Below are positions 44,209 through 54,317 of a stretch of 64,000 nucleotides of DNA, one piece after another. The translations under genes and the position numbers were made by a program. The stretch is from Rhodobacter maris (GTDB lineage Bacteria > Pseudomonadota > Alphaproteobacteria > Rhodobacterales > Rhodobacteraceae): positions 620,001-684,000 of the forward strand of contig NZ_OBMT01000001.1 in the NCBI RefSeq assembly GCF_900217815.1, written 5' to 3'. The notes beneath the pieces were generated by a model. That model searched no databases, was not told the DNA's origin, and worked only from the letters and a program-made list of their open reading frames with translations. Position 1 is the first letter of the stretch; the number at the start of each line of letters is the position of its first letter.

Positions 44209-44234
44209 AAAAAACCCGCCCGAAGGCGGGTTTT
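44209..44234 (-). terminator. Rho-independent terminator after rplQ
   Basis: AAAACCCGCC (44211-44220) pairs with GGCGGGTTTT (44225-44234). On the minus strand the loop is TTCG and a TTTTTT run follows. It ends the alpha operon. Confidence 0.9.
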
Positions 44235-44255
44235 CGAATCGGACTGCAGAAGCGC

Positions 44256-44675
44256 TCAGTCTTCGGCCGCCTCGTAGGCCTCAAGACGGGCCTTGTCGGC
44301 GGCGCCCTTGGCGGCGAGGTCACGGTCGACGAGCTCGATGAAGGCCATCGGCGCCATGTCGCCATAGCGGAAACCGGCTTTCAGAACGCGGGTGTAGCCA
44401 CCGTTGCGGTCCTTGTAGCGCGGGCCGAGCACTTCGAAGAGTTTCGCCACGTCTTTATCTTGCTTCAGCATCGCCGCGGCCTGACGGCGGGCGTGCAGGT
44501 CGCCACGCTTGGCCAGCGTGATGAGCTTTTCGAAGATCGGACGCAGTTCCTTTGCCTTCGGCAGGGTGGTCTTGATCTGTTCGTGTTCGATGAGCGAGCC
44601 GCACATGTTGGCGAACAGCGCCTTGCGGTGTTCGTGGGTGCGGTTCAGACGGCGGTAGCCGCGAGCGTGACGCAT
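44256..44675 (-). CDS. rplQ: 50S ribosomal protein L17
   Basis: 139 residues, with the invariant opening [20 protein letters not shown]. Last gene of the alpha operon. A TTAGGAGATAA ribosome-binding stretch precedes the ATG. A short Ala/Glu-rich tail (EAYEAAED) follows the conserved core. Confidence 0.97.
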   Translation of the reverse strand: MRHARGYRRLNRTHEHRKALFANMCGSLIEHEQIKTTLPKAKELRPIFEKLITLAKRGDLHARRQAAAMLKQDKDVAKLFEVLGPRYKDRNGGYTRVLKAGFRYGDMAPMAFIELVDRDLAAKGAADKARLEAYEAAED

Positions 44676-44778
44676 GATTATCTCCTAAGTCGCGTTTTGC
44701 TTTGTGTTGGCCCCCGTGCGTTGCGGAGGTCGTCGTTGGGGCACATGCCCAAGGTTCCCCGGCACTCCGGGCATTGGT

Positions 44779-44803
44779 GGGGGGCGTTTAGGCCACGCCC
44801 CCC
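44779..44803. other. stem-loop between rpoA and rplQ
   Basis: GGGGGGCGT (44779-44787) pairs with ACGCCCCCC (44795-44803). No T run follows on the minus strand, so it is more likely an mRNA-stability or processing element than a terminator. Confidence 0.5.
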
Positions 44804-44814
44804 GGATCTGTCAA

Positions 44815-45831
44815 TCAGAACTGATCTTCGAACCGCTTGGCGAGATCTTCGATGTTCTCCGGCGGCCAATCCTCGACTTCCATGCCGAGGTGAAGGCCCA
44901 TGCCCGAGAGCACTTCCTTGATCTCGTTGAGCGATTTGCGGCCGAAGTTCGGGGTGCGGAGCATCTCGGCTTCGGTCTTCTGGATCAGATCGCCAATGTA
45001 GACGATGTTGTCGTTCTTCAGGCAGTTCGCCGAGCGCACCGAAAGTTCGAGCTCGTCGACCTTCTTGAGCAGCAGCGGGTTGAACTCGAGCCCGTCGTCG
45101 GCGTCTTGCTTCGAGGCAGATTCGGGTTCTTCGAAGTTCACGAAGATCGAGAGCTGATCTTGCAGGATGCGCGCGGCATAGGCCACCGCGTCTTCCGGCG
45201 TGAGCGAGCCATCGGTCTCGATCTTCATCGTCAGCTTGTCATAGTCGAGCACCTGTCCCTCGCGGGTGGGCTGGACTTCGTAGGCGACCTTTTTCACCGG
45301 CGAATAGATCGCGTCGATCGGGATGAGACCGATCGGCGCATCTTCGGGGCGGTTCTTGTCCGCCGCGACATAGCCCTTGCCGGTGTTGACCGTCAGTTCC
45401 ATGAACACGTCGGCGCCATCGTCGAGGTGGCAGATCACGTGATCCTTGTTCAGGACCTCGATGCCATTCGATTCGGAAATATCGCCACCCGTGACGACGC
45501 CCGGCCCCTTGGCCGAGATCGAGAGCCGTTTCGGCCCTTCGACATCCATCTTCAGCGCGATGCCCTTGAGGTTGAGGATGATGTCCGTGACATCTTCACG
45601 CACCCCCGCGACCGAGGAGAACTCGTGCAGCACGTTGTCGATCTGCACCGAGGTGATGGCCGCCCCCTGAAGCGAGCTCATCAGCACGCGGCGCAGCGCG
45701 TTGCCCAGCGTGAGACCAAAACCGCGTTCGAGCGGTTCGGCGATCACCGTGGCTTGTCGTTGAGGGTCGTTGCCCGGCTTGACGTCAAGCTGCGTCGGCT
45801 TGATCAGTTCAGCCCAATTTTTATGGATCAT
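44815..45831 (-). CDS. rpoA: RNA polymerase alpha subunit
   Basis: 338 residues. The N-terminal dimerisation domain has [20 protein letters not shown]; the flexible linker is followed by the C-terminal domain with [17 protein letters not shown] and [12 protein letters not shown]. An in-frame ATG 15 bases further upstream is part of the GGAGG ribosome-binding sequence, so the start is at 45831. Typical alpha-operon location between rpsK and rplQ. Confidence 0.97.
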   Translation of the reverse strand: MIHKNWAELIKPTQLDVKPGNDPQRQATVIAEPLERGFGLTLGNALRRVLMSSLQGAAITSVQIDNVLHEFSSVAGVREDVTDIILNLKGIALKMDVEGPKRLSISAKGPGVVTGGDISESNGIEVLNKDHVICHLDDGADVFMELTVNTGKGYVAADKNRPEDAPIGLIPIDAIYSPVKKVAYEVQPTREGQVLDYDKLTMKIETDGSLTPEDAVAYAARILQDQLSIFVNFEEPESASKQDADDGLEFNPLLLKKVDELELSVRSANCLKNDNIVYIGDLIQKTEAEMLRTPNFGRKSLNEIKEVLSGMGLHLGMEVEDWPPENIEDLAKRFEDQF

Positions 45832-45902
45832 GCGCTCTGCCTCCATTCTTGTTCCGGACCCATGTCCCTAATCCGGAACGCCCGAGGAAAAAACGAACCG
45901 AA

Positions 45903-45935
45903 CCGGGCCGTGCGGAAGTGATCCACACGGCCCGG
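45903..45935 (-). other. stem-loop between rpsK and rpoA
   Basis: CCGGGCCGTG (45903-45912) pairs with CACGGCCCGG (45926-45935). On the minus strand a TTTTTT run follows about ten bases later, so partial termination between rpsK and rpoA is possible. Confidence 0.5.
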
Positions 45936-45949
45936 CTTAATGTACCAAA

Positions 45950-46339
45950 TCAGACGCGGCGACGCTTGGGCGGGCGGCAGCCATTGTGGGCAATCGGCGT
46001 CACATCCCGGATCGAGGTGATGTTGAGGCCAACCGCGGCCAGCGCGCGCAGCGCCGATTCACGGCCCGAACCGGGGCCCTGCACTTCGACGTCCACGGTT
46101 TTCAGACCGTGTTCCTGCGCCTTGCGGGCGGCGTCTTCGGCGGCCATCTGCGCGGCATACGGGGTCGATTTGCGCGAGCCCTTGAACCCCATCGTGCCCG
46201 AGGACGACCACGAAATGGCGTTGCCCTGCACGTCGGAAATCAGGATCTTGGTGTTGTTGAACGAGGAGTTCACATGCACAACGCCAGCGGCGATGTTTTT
46301 GCGTTCCTTGCGTTTGACGCGGGTTTTATCACGAGCCAT
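45950..46339 (-). CDS. rpsK: 30S ribosomal protein S11
   Basis: 129 residues with [43 protein letters not shown] and the invariant end [11 protein letters not shown]. It lies in the alpha operon, 13 bp behind rpsM. S11 is on the platform of the small subunit. Confidence 0.98.
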   Translation of the reverse strand: MARDKTRVKRKERKNIAAGVVHVNSSFNNTKILISDVQGNAISWSSSGTMGFKGSRKSTPYAAQMAAEDAARKAQEHGLKTVDVEVQGPGSGRESALRALAAVGLNITSIRDVTPIAHNGCRPPKRRRV

Positions 46340-46352
46340 CTGCTACCCTCCC

Positions 46353-46721
46353 TTATTTCTTCTTGCCGGCGATCGGTTTCGCCGGGCCCTTGCGGGTGCG
46401 GGCGTTGGTGTGCGTGCGCTGACCGCGAACCGGGAGGTTCTTGCGGTGACGCAGGCCACGGTAGCAGCCAAGGTCCATCAGACGCTTGATGTTCATCGAG
46501 ACTTCGCGGCGCAGGTCACCCTCAACGGTGAAATGCGCATCGATGTATTCGCGGATGGCGAGCACTTCGGCGTCGGTCAGGTCGTTCACCCGGCGGGTAT
46601 CGTCGATACCGACGGCGTCCACGATCTGTTTCGCGAACATCGGGCCGATCCCGTGGATGTATTGAAGAGCGATCGGGACGCGTTTCCCGGTCGGAATGTT
46701 GACGCCAGCAATACGTGCCAA
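46353..46721 (-). CDS. rpsM: 30S ribosomal protein S13
   Basis: 122 residues, opening [15 protein letters not shown] and closing with [17 protein letters not shown]. It binds near the decoding centre and contacts the P-site tRNA. A candidate promoter and a leader hairpin precede it (46807-46887). Confidence 0.98.
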   Translation of the reverse strand: MARIAGVNIPTGKRVPIALQYIHGIGPMFAKQIVDAVGIDDTRRVNDLTDAEVLAIREYIDAHFTVEGDLRREVSMNIKRLMDLGCYRGLRHRKNLPVRGQRTHTNARTRKGPAKPIAGKKK

Positions 46722-46806
46722 AGCGTGCTTTCCTTTCGTTGCGGTTCCGTAGCGCCAGAACCTTTTTTCACAACTTGTCCGGGAAGCTTCTCCCGAACGG
46801 CTTGAC

Positions 46807-46837
46807 GCCCGAATCTCCTAACCCCGGAGACTCGGGC
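46807..46837 (-). other. hairpin in the predicted rpsM leader
   Basis: GCCCGA plus TCTCC pairs with GGAGA plus TCGGGC, with one mismatch and a 7-base loop. No T run follows. Located between the predicted start site and rpsM, it could be a control structure for the alpha operon, in which S4 is the usual autoregulator in E. coli; here that is inference. Confidence 0.4.
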
Positions 46838-46858
46838 GATTCTCTTGCGAGACGCCGT

Positions 46859-46887
46859 GACCTAGAGGGAATTTCCCCGCAGGTCAA
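46859..46887 (-). promoter_or_regulatory. candidate internal promoter before rpsM
   Basis: On the minus strand TTGACC (46882-46887) and TAGGTC (46859-46864) are spaced by 17 bp, in the 179-nt gap between adk and rpsM. It would let rpsM-rpsK-rpoA-rplQ be transcribed independently of secY-adk. Confidence 0.5.
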
Positions 46888-46900
46888 GCGTCAACCCCGA

Positions 46901-47488
46901 TCAGTGCTGCTGATCAAGGATCCCGGCGATGGCCGTGGCCACCGCGTCAATTTCCGCCAGCCCGTCAACGCGGAAGAGATCGCCCGCGTGATAGTAATAG
47001 CCGATCAGCGGCGAGGTCTTCTTGTAATATTCCATCAGCCGGATCTTCAGGCTCTCGGCATTGTCGTCGGCCCGCACCGGCAGCCCCGCCGCCCGCGCTT
47101 CCTCGGCGCGGCCGGTGATGCGCGAGACCAGCACTTCGTCATCGACAACAAGCTCGATCGCGGCATCGAGCTTCTGGCCCGTGCGTGCCAGCAGCTTTCC
47201 GAGTGCATCGGCCTGCGCGAGCGTGCGCGGGAAACCATCGAAGATGAAGCCCGCACTACCGCCCGCGGCCAGTTTCTCCTCGATCAGGCCGATCACGATC
47301 TCGTCGGTGACGAGTTCGCCGCGGTCCATCACCTCGGCAACGCGCTTGCCCATCTCGGTGCCCGAGGTCTTCGCCTCGCGCAGCATGTCGCCGGTCGAGA
47401 GCTGCACCATGCCGCGGCCCTGAACGAGCTTTTGCGCCTGCGTGCCCTTGCCGGCGCCGGGCGGTCCCAGCAGGATGATATTGACCAT
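46901..47488 (-). CDS. adk: adenylate kinase (short LID form)
   Basis: 195 residues; balances ATP, ADP and AMP. P-loop [10 protein letters not shown] (8-17), AMP-site segments STGDMLR and DGFPRT. The LID is of the short type ([19 protein letters not shown]) without the zinc-binding Cys quartet found in longer bacterial forms. It sits 12 bp behind secY, as in many spc operons. Confidence 0.96.
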   Translation of the reverse strand: MVNIILLGPPGAGKGTQAQKLVQGRGMVQLSTGDMLREAKTSGTEMGKRVAEVMDRGELVTDEIVIGLIEEKLAAGGSAGFIFDGFPRTLAQADALGKLLARTGQKLDAAIELVVDDEVLVSRITGRAEEARAAGLPVRADDNAESLKIRLMEYYKKTSPLIGYYYHAGDLFRVDGLAEIDAVATAIAGILDQQH

Positions 47489-47500
47489 TCTTCCCTCTCC

Positions 47501-48865
47501 TCAGCGCCGCGTCGGCGCTTTTCTGGTCCCCGACTTCGACCGTTTGCCGCGCAATTGCGAGCGCTCGATCAGCCCCTCGTATTGATGCGCCAAGAGATGC
47601 GACTGGATCTGGTTGATCGTGTCCATCGTCACCGAGACGACGATCAGCACCGAGGTGCCACCAAAGTAGAACGGCAACGAGAGCTGCGTCTGCAGGATCG
47701 AGGGCAGCAGGCAAACCGCGGTGAGATAGGCGGAACCGATCACCAGCACTCGCGCCACGACGTAATCGAGATAATCCTCGGTCTTCTTGCCGGGGCGGAT
47801 GCCCGGAATGAAGCCGCCCTGGTTCTTCAGGTTTTCCGCCACCTCATCGGATTTGAACGCGACGTTGGCGGTGTAGAAATACGCGAAGAACACGATCATC
47901 GTCGCATAGAAGGCGAGATAGAGCGGCTGGCCGGGGCCGAAATAGGCCAAGATCGTCGACATGATGGGCCCGGTGTTCTGGCCCGAGAAGGTCGAGATCG
48001 TGGTCGGCAGAAGCAGCAGCGAAGAGGCGAAAATCGCCGGGATCACGCCCGCCGGGTTCACCTTGATCGGCAGGTGCGAGGAGCCGCCGTCATAAATCTT
48101 CATGCCAACCTGACGGCGCGGATACTGGATATGGAGCTTGCGCAGCGCGCGTTCCATGAACACCACAAAGCCGATCACGAGGATCACCATCACCATCACG
48201 CCGATGATCACCGGGGTGGAGATGGCGCCCACACGGCCCTGCTCAAGGAAGCCTGCAAGCGCGCGCGGGATCTCGGCGACGATGCCGACAAAGATGATCA
48301 GCGAGATGCCGTTGCCGATGCCGCGCGCGGTGATCTGCTCGCCGAGCCACATCAGGAACATCGTGCCGCCCACCAGCGTGACAAGCACCGAGGCGATGAA
48401 GAACAGCCCCGGCGTATGCGCAAGCCCGCCGTTTTGCAGGCTGACCGCGAGGCCCCAGGCCTGGAAGCTCGCCAGCGCCACCGTTGAGTAGCGGGTGATC
48501 TGGTTGATCTTCTTGCGGCCCTGCTCGCCTTCCTTCTTCATCTGCTCCAGCGCGGGCACAAGCGCCGCGAGAAGCTGCACGATGATCGAGGCCGAGATAT
48601 AGGGCATGATGCCGAGGGCAAAGATCCCCATCCGGCCAAGCGCACCACCGGTGAACATCGAGAGCATGCCCCCGATGCCGGAGGCCGCGCGCTCCATGAA
48701 CTCGCGCAGCGCGTCCGCGTCGATACCGGGCACCGGAATATAGGTGCCGAGGCGGTAGATGATCAGCAGCCCGATGGTGTAAAAGATGCGCGCGCGGAGC
48801 TCGGTCGCCTTGCCCAGGGCGCTCCAGCTCAGGTTCGCCGCCATTTGCTCTGCAGCAGATGCCAT
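47501..48865 (-). CDS. secY: Sec translocon subunit SecY
   Basis: 454 residues, ten transmembrane helices forming the protein-conducting channel with SecE and SecG. First helix near RIFYTIGLLIIYRLGTYIPV, then the plug region with GGALGRMGIFALGIMPYISA; the cytoplasmic loop MERALRKLHIQYPRRQVG contacts ribosome and SecA. The start at MASAAEQM has GAGACGGG just upstream; an ATG five codons earlier is possible. A basic tail (SKSGTRKAPTRR) ends the protein. Confidence 0.97.
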   Translation of the reverse strand: MASAAEQMAANLSWSALGKATELRARIFYTIGLLIIYRLGTYIPVPGIDADALREFMERAASGIGGMLSMFTGGALGRMGIFALGIMPYISASIIVQLLAALVPALEQMKKEGEQGRKKINQITRYSTVALASFQAWGLAVSLQNGGLAHTPGLFFIASVLVTLVGGTMFLMWLGEQITARGIGNGISLIIFVGIVAEIPRALAGFLEQGRVGAISTPVIIGVMVMVILVIGFVVFMERALRKLHIQYPRRQVGMKIYDGGSSHLPIKVNPAGVIPAIFASSLLLLPTTISTFSGQNTGPIMSTILAYFGPGQPLYLAFYATMIVFFAYFYTANVAFKSDEVAENLKNQGGFIPGIRPGKKTEDYLDYVVARVLVIGSAYLTAVCLLPSILQTQLSLPFYFGGTSVLIVVSVTMDTINQIQSHLLAHQYEGLIERSQLRGKRSKSGTRKAPTRR

Positions 48866-48968
48866 ACCCGTCTCTTTCATGCGTAAGGCGCCGCGCGACC
48901 GTTCTCCGGTCGGCGGCGCCTGGAAAACTGTTGCCTATGTAAGCGGGGTTGCCCCCGCCCACAACCGA

Positions 48969-49436
48969 TTATTCGGCCGCAGCAGCAACGCTCAGCTTGC
49001 CACCGGCTTTCTCGACGGCTTCAACGGCCGCTTTCGAGGCGCCGGACACGGTGAGCGTGACCTTGGTGGTGATTTCGCCCTTGGCGAGAATGCGGATGCC
49101 GTCAAGCTTGCGCGAGGTCAGACCCGCGGCGACGAGCGCATCTTCGGTGATCTCGACCGAGGCGTCGAGTTTGCCAAGGCCGATGAACTTCTCGATCAGG
49201 CCGAGGTTCACAACGGCGAAAGATTTCCGGTTCGGCTTGGTGAAGCCGCGCTTCGGCAGGCGCCGGTAGAGCGGCATCTGGCCGCCTTCATAACCGCCCA
49301 GAGCCACGCCCGAGCGCGACTTTTGGCCCTTGATACCACGGCCGGCGGTCTTGCCCTTGCCCGAGCCGGGGCCGCGGGCGACGCGTTTGGCTTTTTTCGC
49401 CGCGCCGGCGTTGTCGCGCAGTTCGTTCAGTTTCAT
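48969..49436 (-). CDS. rplO: 50S ribosomal protein L15
   Basis: 155 residues: [19 protein letters not shown], then [13 protein letters not shown] and the [19 protein letters not shown] motif. AAGGAG precedes the ATG by eight bases. The frame is open upstream but this is the family start. It is first in the rplO-secY-adk unit, with its own promoter candidate, and separated from rpmD by about 1 kb. Confidence 0.97.
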   Translation of the reverse strand: MKLNELRDNAGAAKKAKRVARGPGSGKGKTAGRGIKGQKSRSGVALGGYEGGQMPLYRRLPKRGFTKPNRKSFAVVNLGLIEKFIGLGKLDASVEITEDALVAAGLTSRKLDGIRILAKGEITTKVTLTVSGASKAAVEAVEKAGGKLSVAAAAE

Positions 49437-49527
49437 GTCGCTTCTCCTTTGCCGGACAATGCCCCCGGAAGCGAAACCGGAGCACACACGGCGTTTTTTG
49501 TTGATTCTGCGGCTTGGCCACCGGGGG

Positions 49528-49556
49528 CGTATAGCGGGCGCGAGGAAAACCCGCAA
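49528..49556 (-). promoter_or_regulatory. candidate promoter of rplO-secY-adk
   Basis: On the minus strand TTGCGG (49551-49556) and TATACG (49528-49533) are spaced by 17 bp, about 90 bp before rplO. It fits independent transcription of rplO after the interruption upstream. Confidence 0.5.
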
Positions 49557-49594
49557 GCGTTAGCTACAACACACGACGGAGCGATCTCACGTCT

Positions 49595-49807
49595 TCACCT
49601 ATTGGGCGGAAAATACGCCCTCACGGCATGAAAAAACTCTGAGGGCGAAAAGCTGGGCTGGGCGATTAACACTAAGGCGATTACGGCGAGAAGAATCGCA
49701 CCTAGTCCCTTCCCGCGAAACACACCCAAGGAGAGTTCCGCCTGAGAGATCAGAGTGAAGGTCATAATTTTAAGTGACGGCTTTTTCTCTGGAACCACGG
49801 GACACAC
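49595..49807 (-). CDS. doubtful small membrane protein
   Basis: Possible 70-residue product from a GTG, or 67 residues from a GTG three codons later that is better spaced (8 nt) from AGGAG. Residues ~35-52 form one hydrophobic segment (AILLAVIALVLIAQ). No family recognised. Located in the AT-richer gap between rplO and rraB. It could be chance. Confidence 0.35.
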   Translation of the reverse strand: MCPVVPEKKPSLKIMTFTLISQAELSLGVFRGKGLGAILLAVIALVLIAQPSFSPSEFFHAVRAYFPPNR

Positions 49808-50041
49808 TCCTCGCTATAGTGTGTCTCTCCCCTCCGGTTCATTTAGAGCATGATTTTGGAATAGATGGCAAGGCTTCAGGATTCCATCAACCGTAAGTGC
49901 AGTTGCCCCCTTGTGCTCGGCTGCGCCACATTTTGAGCCTATTTCAACACATTACCGACACCTGAAGCAGGAACCTAATCCGGCTCAAGACCTCACTTCG
50001 TGTAGACTTAGGTATCCTTGCGCGCGCCCTCACATGAATGC

Positions 50042-50374
50042 TCACGCCCCCATGAACCCCCAACCGTCGGCCGCGAACCCGTGCACGGCGGCGAGAAGCG
50101 TCAGCTTTTCCTCTTCGGCCCAGAGCGTCTCCACGTTCAGCGCCACCTCGGGCGTGGTCACCTCAAAGCAGTCTTCGTCCTCGTCATCCTCGGCCTCATA
50201 CCATTCCACCCCATAGCCCTGCGCCTCCAGCGCCTCGGTGAAGGTGTCCCAATCGGCCGCGCCATCCTCGGGCACGAACTGGAAGGCGATCACCGCGCGC
50301 GCGGGCAGATCCTCCATCGACGCGATCTCGCGGAAAATCTGCTCGGTCTCGGCTTTTTGCTGTTTCAGGTCCAT
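50042..50374 (-). CDS. rraB: RraB-family ribonuclease E regulator
   Basis: 110 residues, acidic. The C-terminal motif LAAVHGFAADGWGF corresponds to the RraB (DUF1260) signature with DGWG; a very acidic loop (EAEDDEDEDCFEV) and an N-terminal helix EQIFREIAS precede it. E. coli RraB binds RNase E and alters mRNA decay. The ATG at 50374 has GGAGG just upstream. It is placed behind the rpmD terminator inside the ribosomal cluster. Assignment is by motif, from memory. Confidence 0.7.
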   Translation of the reverse strand: MDLKQQKAETEQIFREIASMEDLPARAVIAFQFVPEDGAADWDTFTEALEAQGYGVEWYEAEDDEDEDCFEVTTPEVALNVETLWAEEEKLTLLAAVHGFAADGWGFMGA

Positions 50375-50423
50375 CGCGGCCTCCCATGGCGTTCGCGCAA
50401 TATGCAACGCAGTATCCAACGAA

Positions 50424-50451
50424 AAACGCCCCGGACCAAGCCGGGGCGTTT
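50424..50451 (-). terminator. Rho-independent terminator after rpmD
   Basis: AAACGCCCCGG (50424-50434) pairs with CCGGGGCGTTT (50441-50451); on the minus strand a short T run follows. An 11-bp perfect stem 22 nt after the rpmD stop. It would end the rpmC-rpmD unit. Confidence 0.85.
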
Positions 50452-50472
50452 CCCTTTTCCAAAAGACCGGGC

Positions 50473-50664
50473 TCAGCCGCGTTCTTCGATGATCTTCACG
50501 AGGTGCGAGACCTTGTTGACCATTCCGCGCACGGCCGGAGTGTCTTCCAGCTCACGGGTGCGGCGGATCTTGTTCAGGCCGAGGCCCTTGAGGGTCGCGG
50601 TCTGGATGGCCGGGCGGCGGGCGGCCGAGGCCACCTGTTGCACGACGATGGTTTTGTTCGCCAT
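50473..50664 (-). CDS. rpmD: 50S ribosomal protein L30
   Basis: 63 residues, [18 protein letters not shown] and [21 protein letters not shown] (first 20 only need be compared). GAGGA precedes the ATG by eight bases. It lies 11 bp behind rpsE, and is followed by a strong hairpin rather than by rplO. Confidence 0.96.
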   Translation of the reverse strand: MANKTIVVQQVASAARRPAIQTATLKGLGLNKIRRTRELEDTPAVRGMVNKVSHLVKIIEERG

Positions 50665-50675
50665 CTTCACTCTCC

Positions 50676-51236
50676 TCAGGCTTCGGCCGGCGCTTCAGCG
50701 TCGGATTTCGGCAGGATGTCGGCGACCTTCTTGCCGCGACGGGCGGCAACGGTGCGCGGCGAGGCTTCCAGCTTCAGACCGTCGAGGGTCGCGCGGATCA
50801 TGTTGTAGGGGTTTTGCGAGCCGATCGACTTCGCAACAACGTCCTGCACGCCGAGCATCTCGAACACGGCGCGCATCGGGCCGCCGGCGATGATCCCGGT
50901 CCCGGCCGGGGCGGTGCGCATGACCACTTTACCGGCGCCGTGACGGCCCTCGATGTCGTGGTGCAGCGTGCGGCCGTCTTTCAGCGGCACGCGGACGAGC
51001 GAGCGCTTCGCCTGCTCGGTCGCCTTACGGATCGCTTCCGGAACTTCCTTGGCCTTGCCCTTGCCGAAGCCGACGCGGCCACGTTGGTCACCAACCACGA
51101 CGAGCGCGGCAAAACCAAAGCGTTTGCCGCCCTTCACGGTTTTCGACACGCGGTTGATCGCAACCAGACGATCGGCGAATTCCGGGGTCTCTTCGCGCTC
51201 GGCGCGACGCTCCCGGCGGTTTTCACGTTCTGCCAT
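50676..51236 (-). CDS. rpsE: 30S ribosomal protein S5
   Basis: 186 residues. Double-stranded RNA-binding fold with [14 protein letters not shown]-type segment ([17 protein letters not shown]), [19 protein letters not shown] and [13 protein letters not shown]. The ATG at 51236 (MAERENRRE) is the family start. S5 supports decoding fidelity. Confidence 0.98.
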   Translation of the reverse strand: MAERENRRERRAEREETPEFADRLVAINRVSKTVKGGKRFGFAALVVVGDQRGRVGFGKGKAKEVPEAIRKATEQAKRSLVRVPLKDGRTLHHDIEGRHGAGKVVMRTAPAGTGIIAGGPMRAVFEMLGVQDVVAKSIGSQNPYNMIRATLDGLKLEASPRTVAARRGKKVADILPKSDAEAPAEA

Positions 51237-51349
51237 CAGGCATTCCTTTCGTGAAGGGCGTGAAAGCACACCCGTTGGGTCCAATCCTGGTGGGCCGCGC
51301 CAGGCACGGCCCCCGGATCATCGGGAGGGCGCGAACGCCCCCCACGGCA

Positions 51350-51709
51350 TCAGAACTTCAGACCGCCTTCGCGGGCCGCATCGGCAAGCGCCTTGATCTT
51401 GCCGTGGAACAGGAAGCCGCCACGGTCGAAGAAGCACTCTTCCACACCGGCTTTCTTGGCCCGTTCGGCGATCGCCGCACCGATCTTGGTCGCGGCTTCG
51501 ACGTTGTTCTTGCCGACGACGCCGAATTCTTTTTCGAGCGTCGAGGCCGAAGCGATGGTCACGCCGTTGACGTCGTCGATCAGCTGAACGCTGATGTTCT
51601 TCGACGAGCGATGCACCGACAGACGGGCGCGGCCATTGGCCATCGCCTTGATTTTGTTCCGAACGCGCAGGCGGCGTTTGAGGAACAGCTCTCGTTTGTT
51701 GTTCGCCAT
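51350..51709 (-). CDS. rplR: 50S ribosomal protein L18
   Basis: 119 residues with the typical [17 protein letters not shown] and [20 protein letters not shown] regions. Binds 5S rRNA. A 113-nt gap to rpsE is longer than the other spacings in this unit but I see no promoter in it. Confidence 0.97.
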   Translation of the reverse strand: MANNKRELFLKRRLRVRNKIKAMANGRARLSVHRSSKNISVQLIDDVNGVTIASASTLEKEFGVVGKNNVEAATKIGAAIAERAKKAGVEECFFDRGGFLFHGKIKALADAAREGGLKF

Positions 51710-51720
51710 TTCTCAGCCCC

Positions 51721-52254
51721 TTACTTCTTCTTGCCTTCCTTGCGGAAGATGAACTCGCCCTTGTAGCGGATCCCTTTGCCCTTGTAGGGCTCGGGGCGGC
51801 GCCACTCACGAATGTTCGCCGCGACTTGCCCGACCTGTTGCTGGTCGATGCCTTCCACGGTGATCTCGGTCTGTTTCGGGCACGCGACGGTCACACCGGC
51901 GGGAACTTCGAAATTGACCTCGTGCGAATAGCCGAGCGAGAGCTTCAGGATGTTGCCCTGCACCGCGGCGCGGTAACCCACGCCTTGGATTTCGAGCTCT
52001 TTCTTGAAGCCGGTGGAGACGCCGATGGCGAGGTTCTCGATCATCGAGCGGGTCATGCCCCACTGCTGACGGGCGCGCTTGGAGGTGCCGCGCGGCGTCA
52101 CGGTGACGGCGGAACCGTCCATCGTGATCGTCACGTCGTCGGTGGCGGTGAAGCTGCGGGTGCCTTTCGGCCCTTTCACCTCAATGGTCTGGCCCGCAAG
52201 CGTCGCGCTGACGCCGTTGGGCATTTCGACCGGTTTCTTACCAATACGAGACAT
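51721..52254 (-). CDS. rplF: 50S ribosomal protein L6
   Basis: 177 residues: [43 protein letters not shown] and the C-terminal [22 protein letters not shown] ribosome-binding stretch precedes the chosen ATG; the frame is open for 14 more codons. Confidence 0.98.
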   Translation of the reverse strand: MSRIGKKPVEMPNGVSATLAGQTIEVKGPKGTRSFTATDDVTITMDGSAVTVTPRGTSKRARQQWGMTRSMIENLAIGVSTGFKKELEIQGVGYRAAVQGNILKLSLGYSHEVNFEVPAGVTVACPKQTEITVEGIDQQQVGQVAANIREWRRPEPYKGKGIRYKGEFIFRKEGKKK

Positions 52255-52264
52255 CGGGCCCTCC

Positions 52265-52663
52265 TTAGAACACGGTGCAGAGCACTTCACCGCCAACGTT
52301 GGCAGTGCGTGCGGCCGCGTCCGTCATGACGCCTTTCGGCGTGGAGACGATCGACACACCCAGGCCCTGACGGACCGAGGGGATGTCTTTGACCGAAGCA
52401 TAAACCCGGCGGCCCGGCTTGGAGACGCGCGCGATTTCGCGGATCACCGGGGTGCCTTCGAAGTACTTCAGCGAGATCTCGAGTTCCGGCATGCCGGCCG
52501 CCGAGGTCGTTTTCTCATAGCCACGGATGTAGCCTTCCGCCGCGAGCACGTCGAGAACCCAGGCGCGAAGCTTCGAAGCCGGGGTACGGACGGTGGACTT
52601 GCCGCGCATCTGCGCGTTGCGGATGCGGGTCAGCATATCGCCGAGGGGATCGTTCACGGACAT
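52265..52663 (-). CDS. rpsH: 30S ribosomal protein S8
   Basis: 132 residues with [14 protein letters not shown] at the N-terminus and the C-terminal [16 protein letters not shown]. Key assembly protein for 16S rRNA; in E. coli it represses the spc operon by binding the rplE leader. Confidence 0.98.
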   Translation of the reverse strand: MSVNDPLGDMLTRIRNAQMRGKSTVRTPASKLRAWVLDVLAAEGYIRGYEKTTSAAGMPELEISLKYFEGTPVIREIARVSKPGRRVYASVKDIPSVRQGLGVSIVSTPKGVMTDAAARTANVGGEVLCTVF

Positions 52664-52675
52664 TCCCTGACCTCC

Positions 52676-52981
52676 TTACCAGCTCGATTTCACCATGCCG
52701 GGGATCTGGCCGAAAGAGGCCAGGTCGCGCAGCATGATCCGCGAGAGTTTGAGCTTACGGTAGTAAGCATGGGGACGACCGGTGAGCTGGCAACGGTTGT
52801 GCAGACGCACGGCCGACGAGTTGCGGGGCAGTTCCGCCAGTTTCAGGGTCGCCTTGAAGCGCTCTTCCATCGGCAGGGTCTGGTCTTCGATCGTCGCTTT
52901 CAGCGAGGCGCGTTTGCTGGCGTATTTCTTCACCAGCTTGGCGCGCTTCACTTCGCGCTCAACCATGGATTTCTTGGCCAT
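52676..52981 (-). CDS. rpsN: 30S ribosomal protein S14 (zinc-independent long form)
   Basis: 101 residues ending [20 protein letters not shown] then ...GMVKSSW. It lacks the CxxC pairs of the zinc-binding short form. It follows rplE by 15 bp. Confidence 0.97.
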   Translation of the reverse strand: MAKKSMVEREVKRAKLVKKYASKRASLKATIEDQTLPMEERFKATLKLAELPRNSSAVRLHNRCQLTGRPHAYYRKLKLSRIMLRDLASFGQIPGMVKSSW

Positions 52982-52996
52982 AAATTCTCTCCGCGA

Positions 52997-53553
<557 letters not shown>

Positions 53554-53554
<1 letters not shown>

Positions 53555-53859
53555 CAGATCGCCTCCCCGGTGGTCTTGGCGTAGCGCACCTTCTTGCCCT
53601 CTTCAAAGCGGAAGCCGACGCGGGTCGCCTTGCCGTTCGCGTCGACGAGCGCGAGGTTCGAAAGGTCGATCGGCATCGCCTTGGCGACGCGGCCGCCTTG
53701 CGCAGTCGCGGTCTGGCGCTGGTGGCGGATCGCCACGTTCAGCCCGTCGACCACGGCCTTGTTGTCCTTGGGCGAGACGGCGGTGATTTCACCTTGCTTG
53801 CCCTTGTCCTTGCCGGTGAGCACGACGACCTTGTCGCCTTTGCGGAGTTTCGCAGCCAT
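53554..53859 (-). CDS. rplX: 50S ribosomal protein L24
   Basis: 101 residues with a KOW motif ([20 protein letters not shown]) at the N-terminus. I start it at the ATG at 53859, one codon after an in-frame GTG; that ATG overlaps the rplN stop. Confidence 0.97.
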
Positions 53860-54227
53860 CACAGCACCTCCGGCGCAAGCGAGATGATCTTCATGAAGTT
53901 CTTCGCGCGCAGCTCACGAACGACCGGCCCGAAGATACGGGTGCCGACCGGTTCGCCCTGGTTGTTCAGGATGACGGCGGCGTTGCGGTCGAAGCGGATG
54001 GCGGTGCCATCTTCGCGACGGACTTCCTTGGCGGTGCGCACTACAACGGCTTTACGCACGTCGCCCTTCTTCACGCGGCCTTTCGGAATCGCTTCCTTGA
54101 CCGACACCACGATGATGTCGCCCACGGATGCGTAGCGGCGGTGCGAACCGCCCAGAACCTTGATGCACTGAACTCGGCGCGCGCCGGAGTTGTCAGCGAC
54201 ATCCAGATTGGTCTGCATCTGGATCAT
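53859..54227 (-). CDS. rplN: 50S ribosomal protein L14
   Basis: 122 residues: [19 protein letters not shown], then [15 protein letters not shown] and the C-terminal [19 protein letters not shown]. It lies at the subunit interface. 90 nt separate it from rpsQ. Confidence 0.98.
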   Translation of the reverse strand: MIQMQTNLDVADNSGARRVQCIKVLGGSHRRYASVGDIIVVSVKEAIPKGRVKKGDVRKAVVVRTAKEVRREDGTAIRFDRNAAVILNNQGEPVGTRIFGPVVRELRAKNFMKIISLAPEVL

Positions 54228-54317
54228 ATTGTTACTCCCGACCTTTGGGAACGCCTATGCAGGTAGCCGTCCCAGGGTTTCGATGAACTGGACGTTCATC
54301 GCCGGGCCTGATGAAAA

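Larger units (their letters stand above)
49437..50041. other. AT-richer gap between rplO and rraB
   Basis: About 600 nt splitting the usual spc gene order. It holds the rplO promoter candidate (49528-49556), one doubtful small gene (49595-49807), and 234 nt (49808-50041) in which I see no gene. Base composition is clearly lower in G+C than the neighbouring ribosomal genes. A decayed insertion is possible but no terminal repeats or transposase remnant could be shown. Confidence 0.5.

Noticed and set aside
46715-48487. Plus-strand open frame of 590 codons across adk and secY
   Set aside because: His/Arg/Asp-rich translation typical of the reverse strand of GC-rich genes; adk and secY are certain.
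49808-50041. Insertion-sequence remnant between rplO and rraB
   Set aside because: AT-rich and gene-free, but no terminal inverted repeats, target duplication or transposase fragment could be shown.
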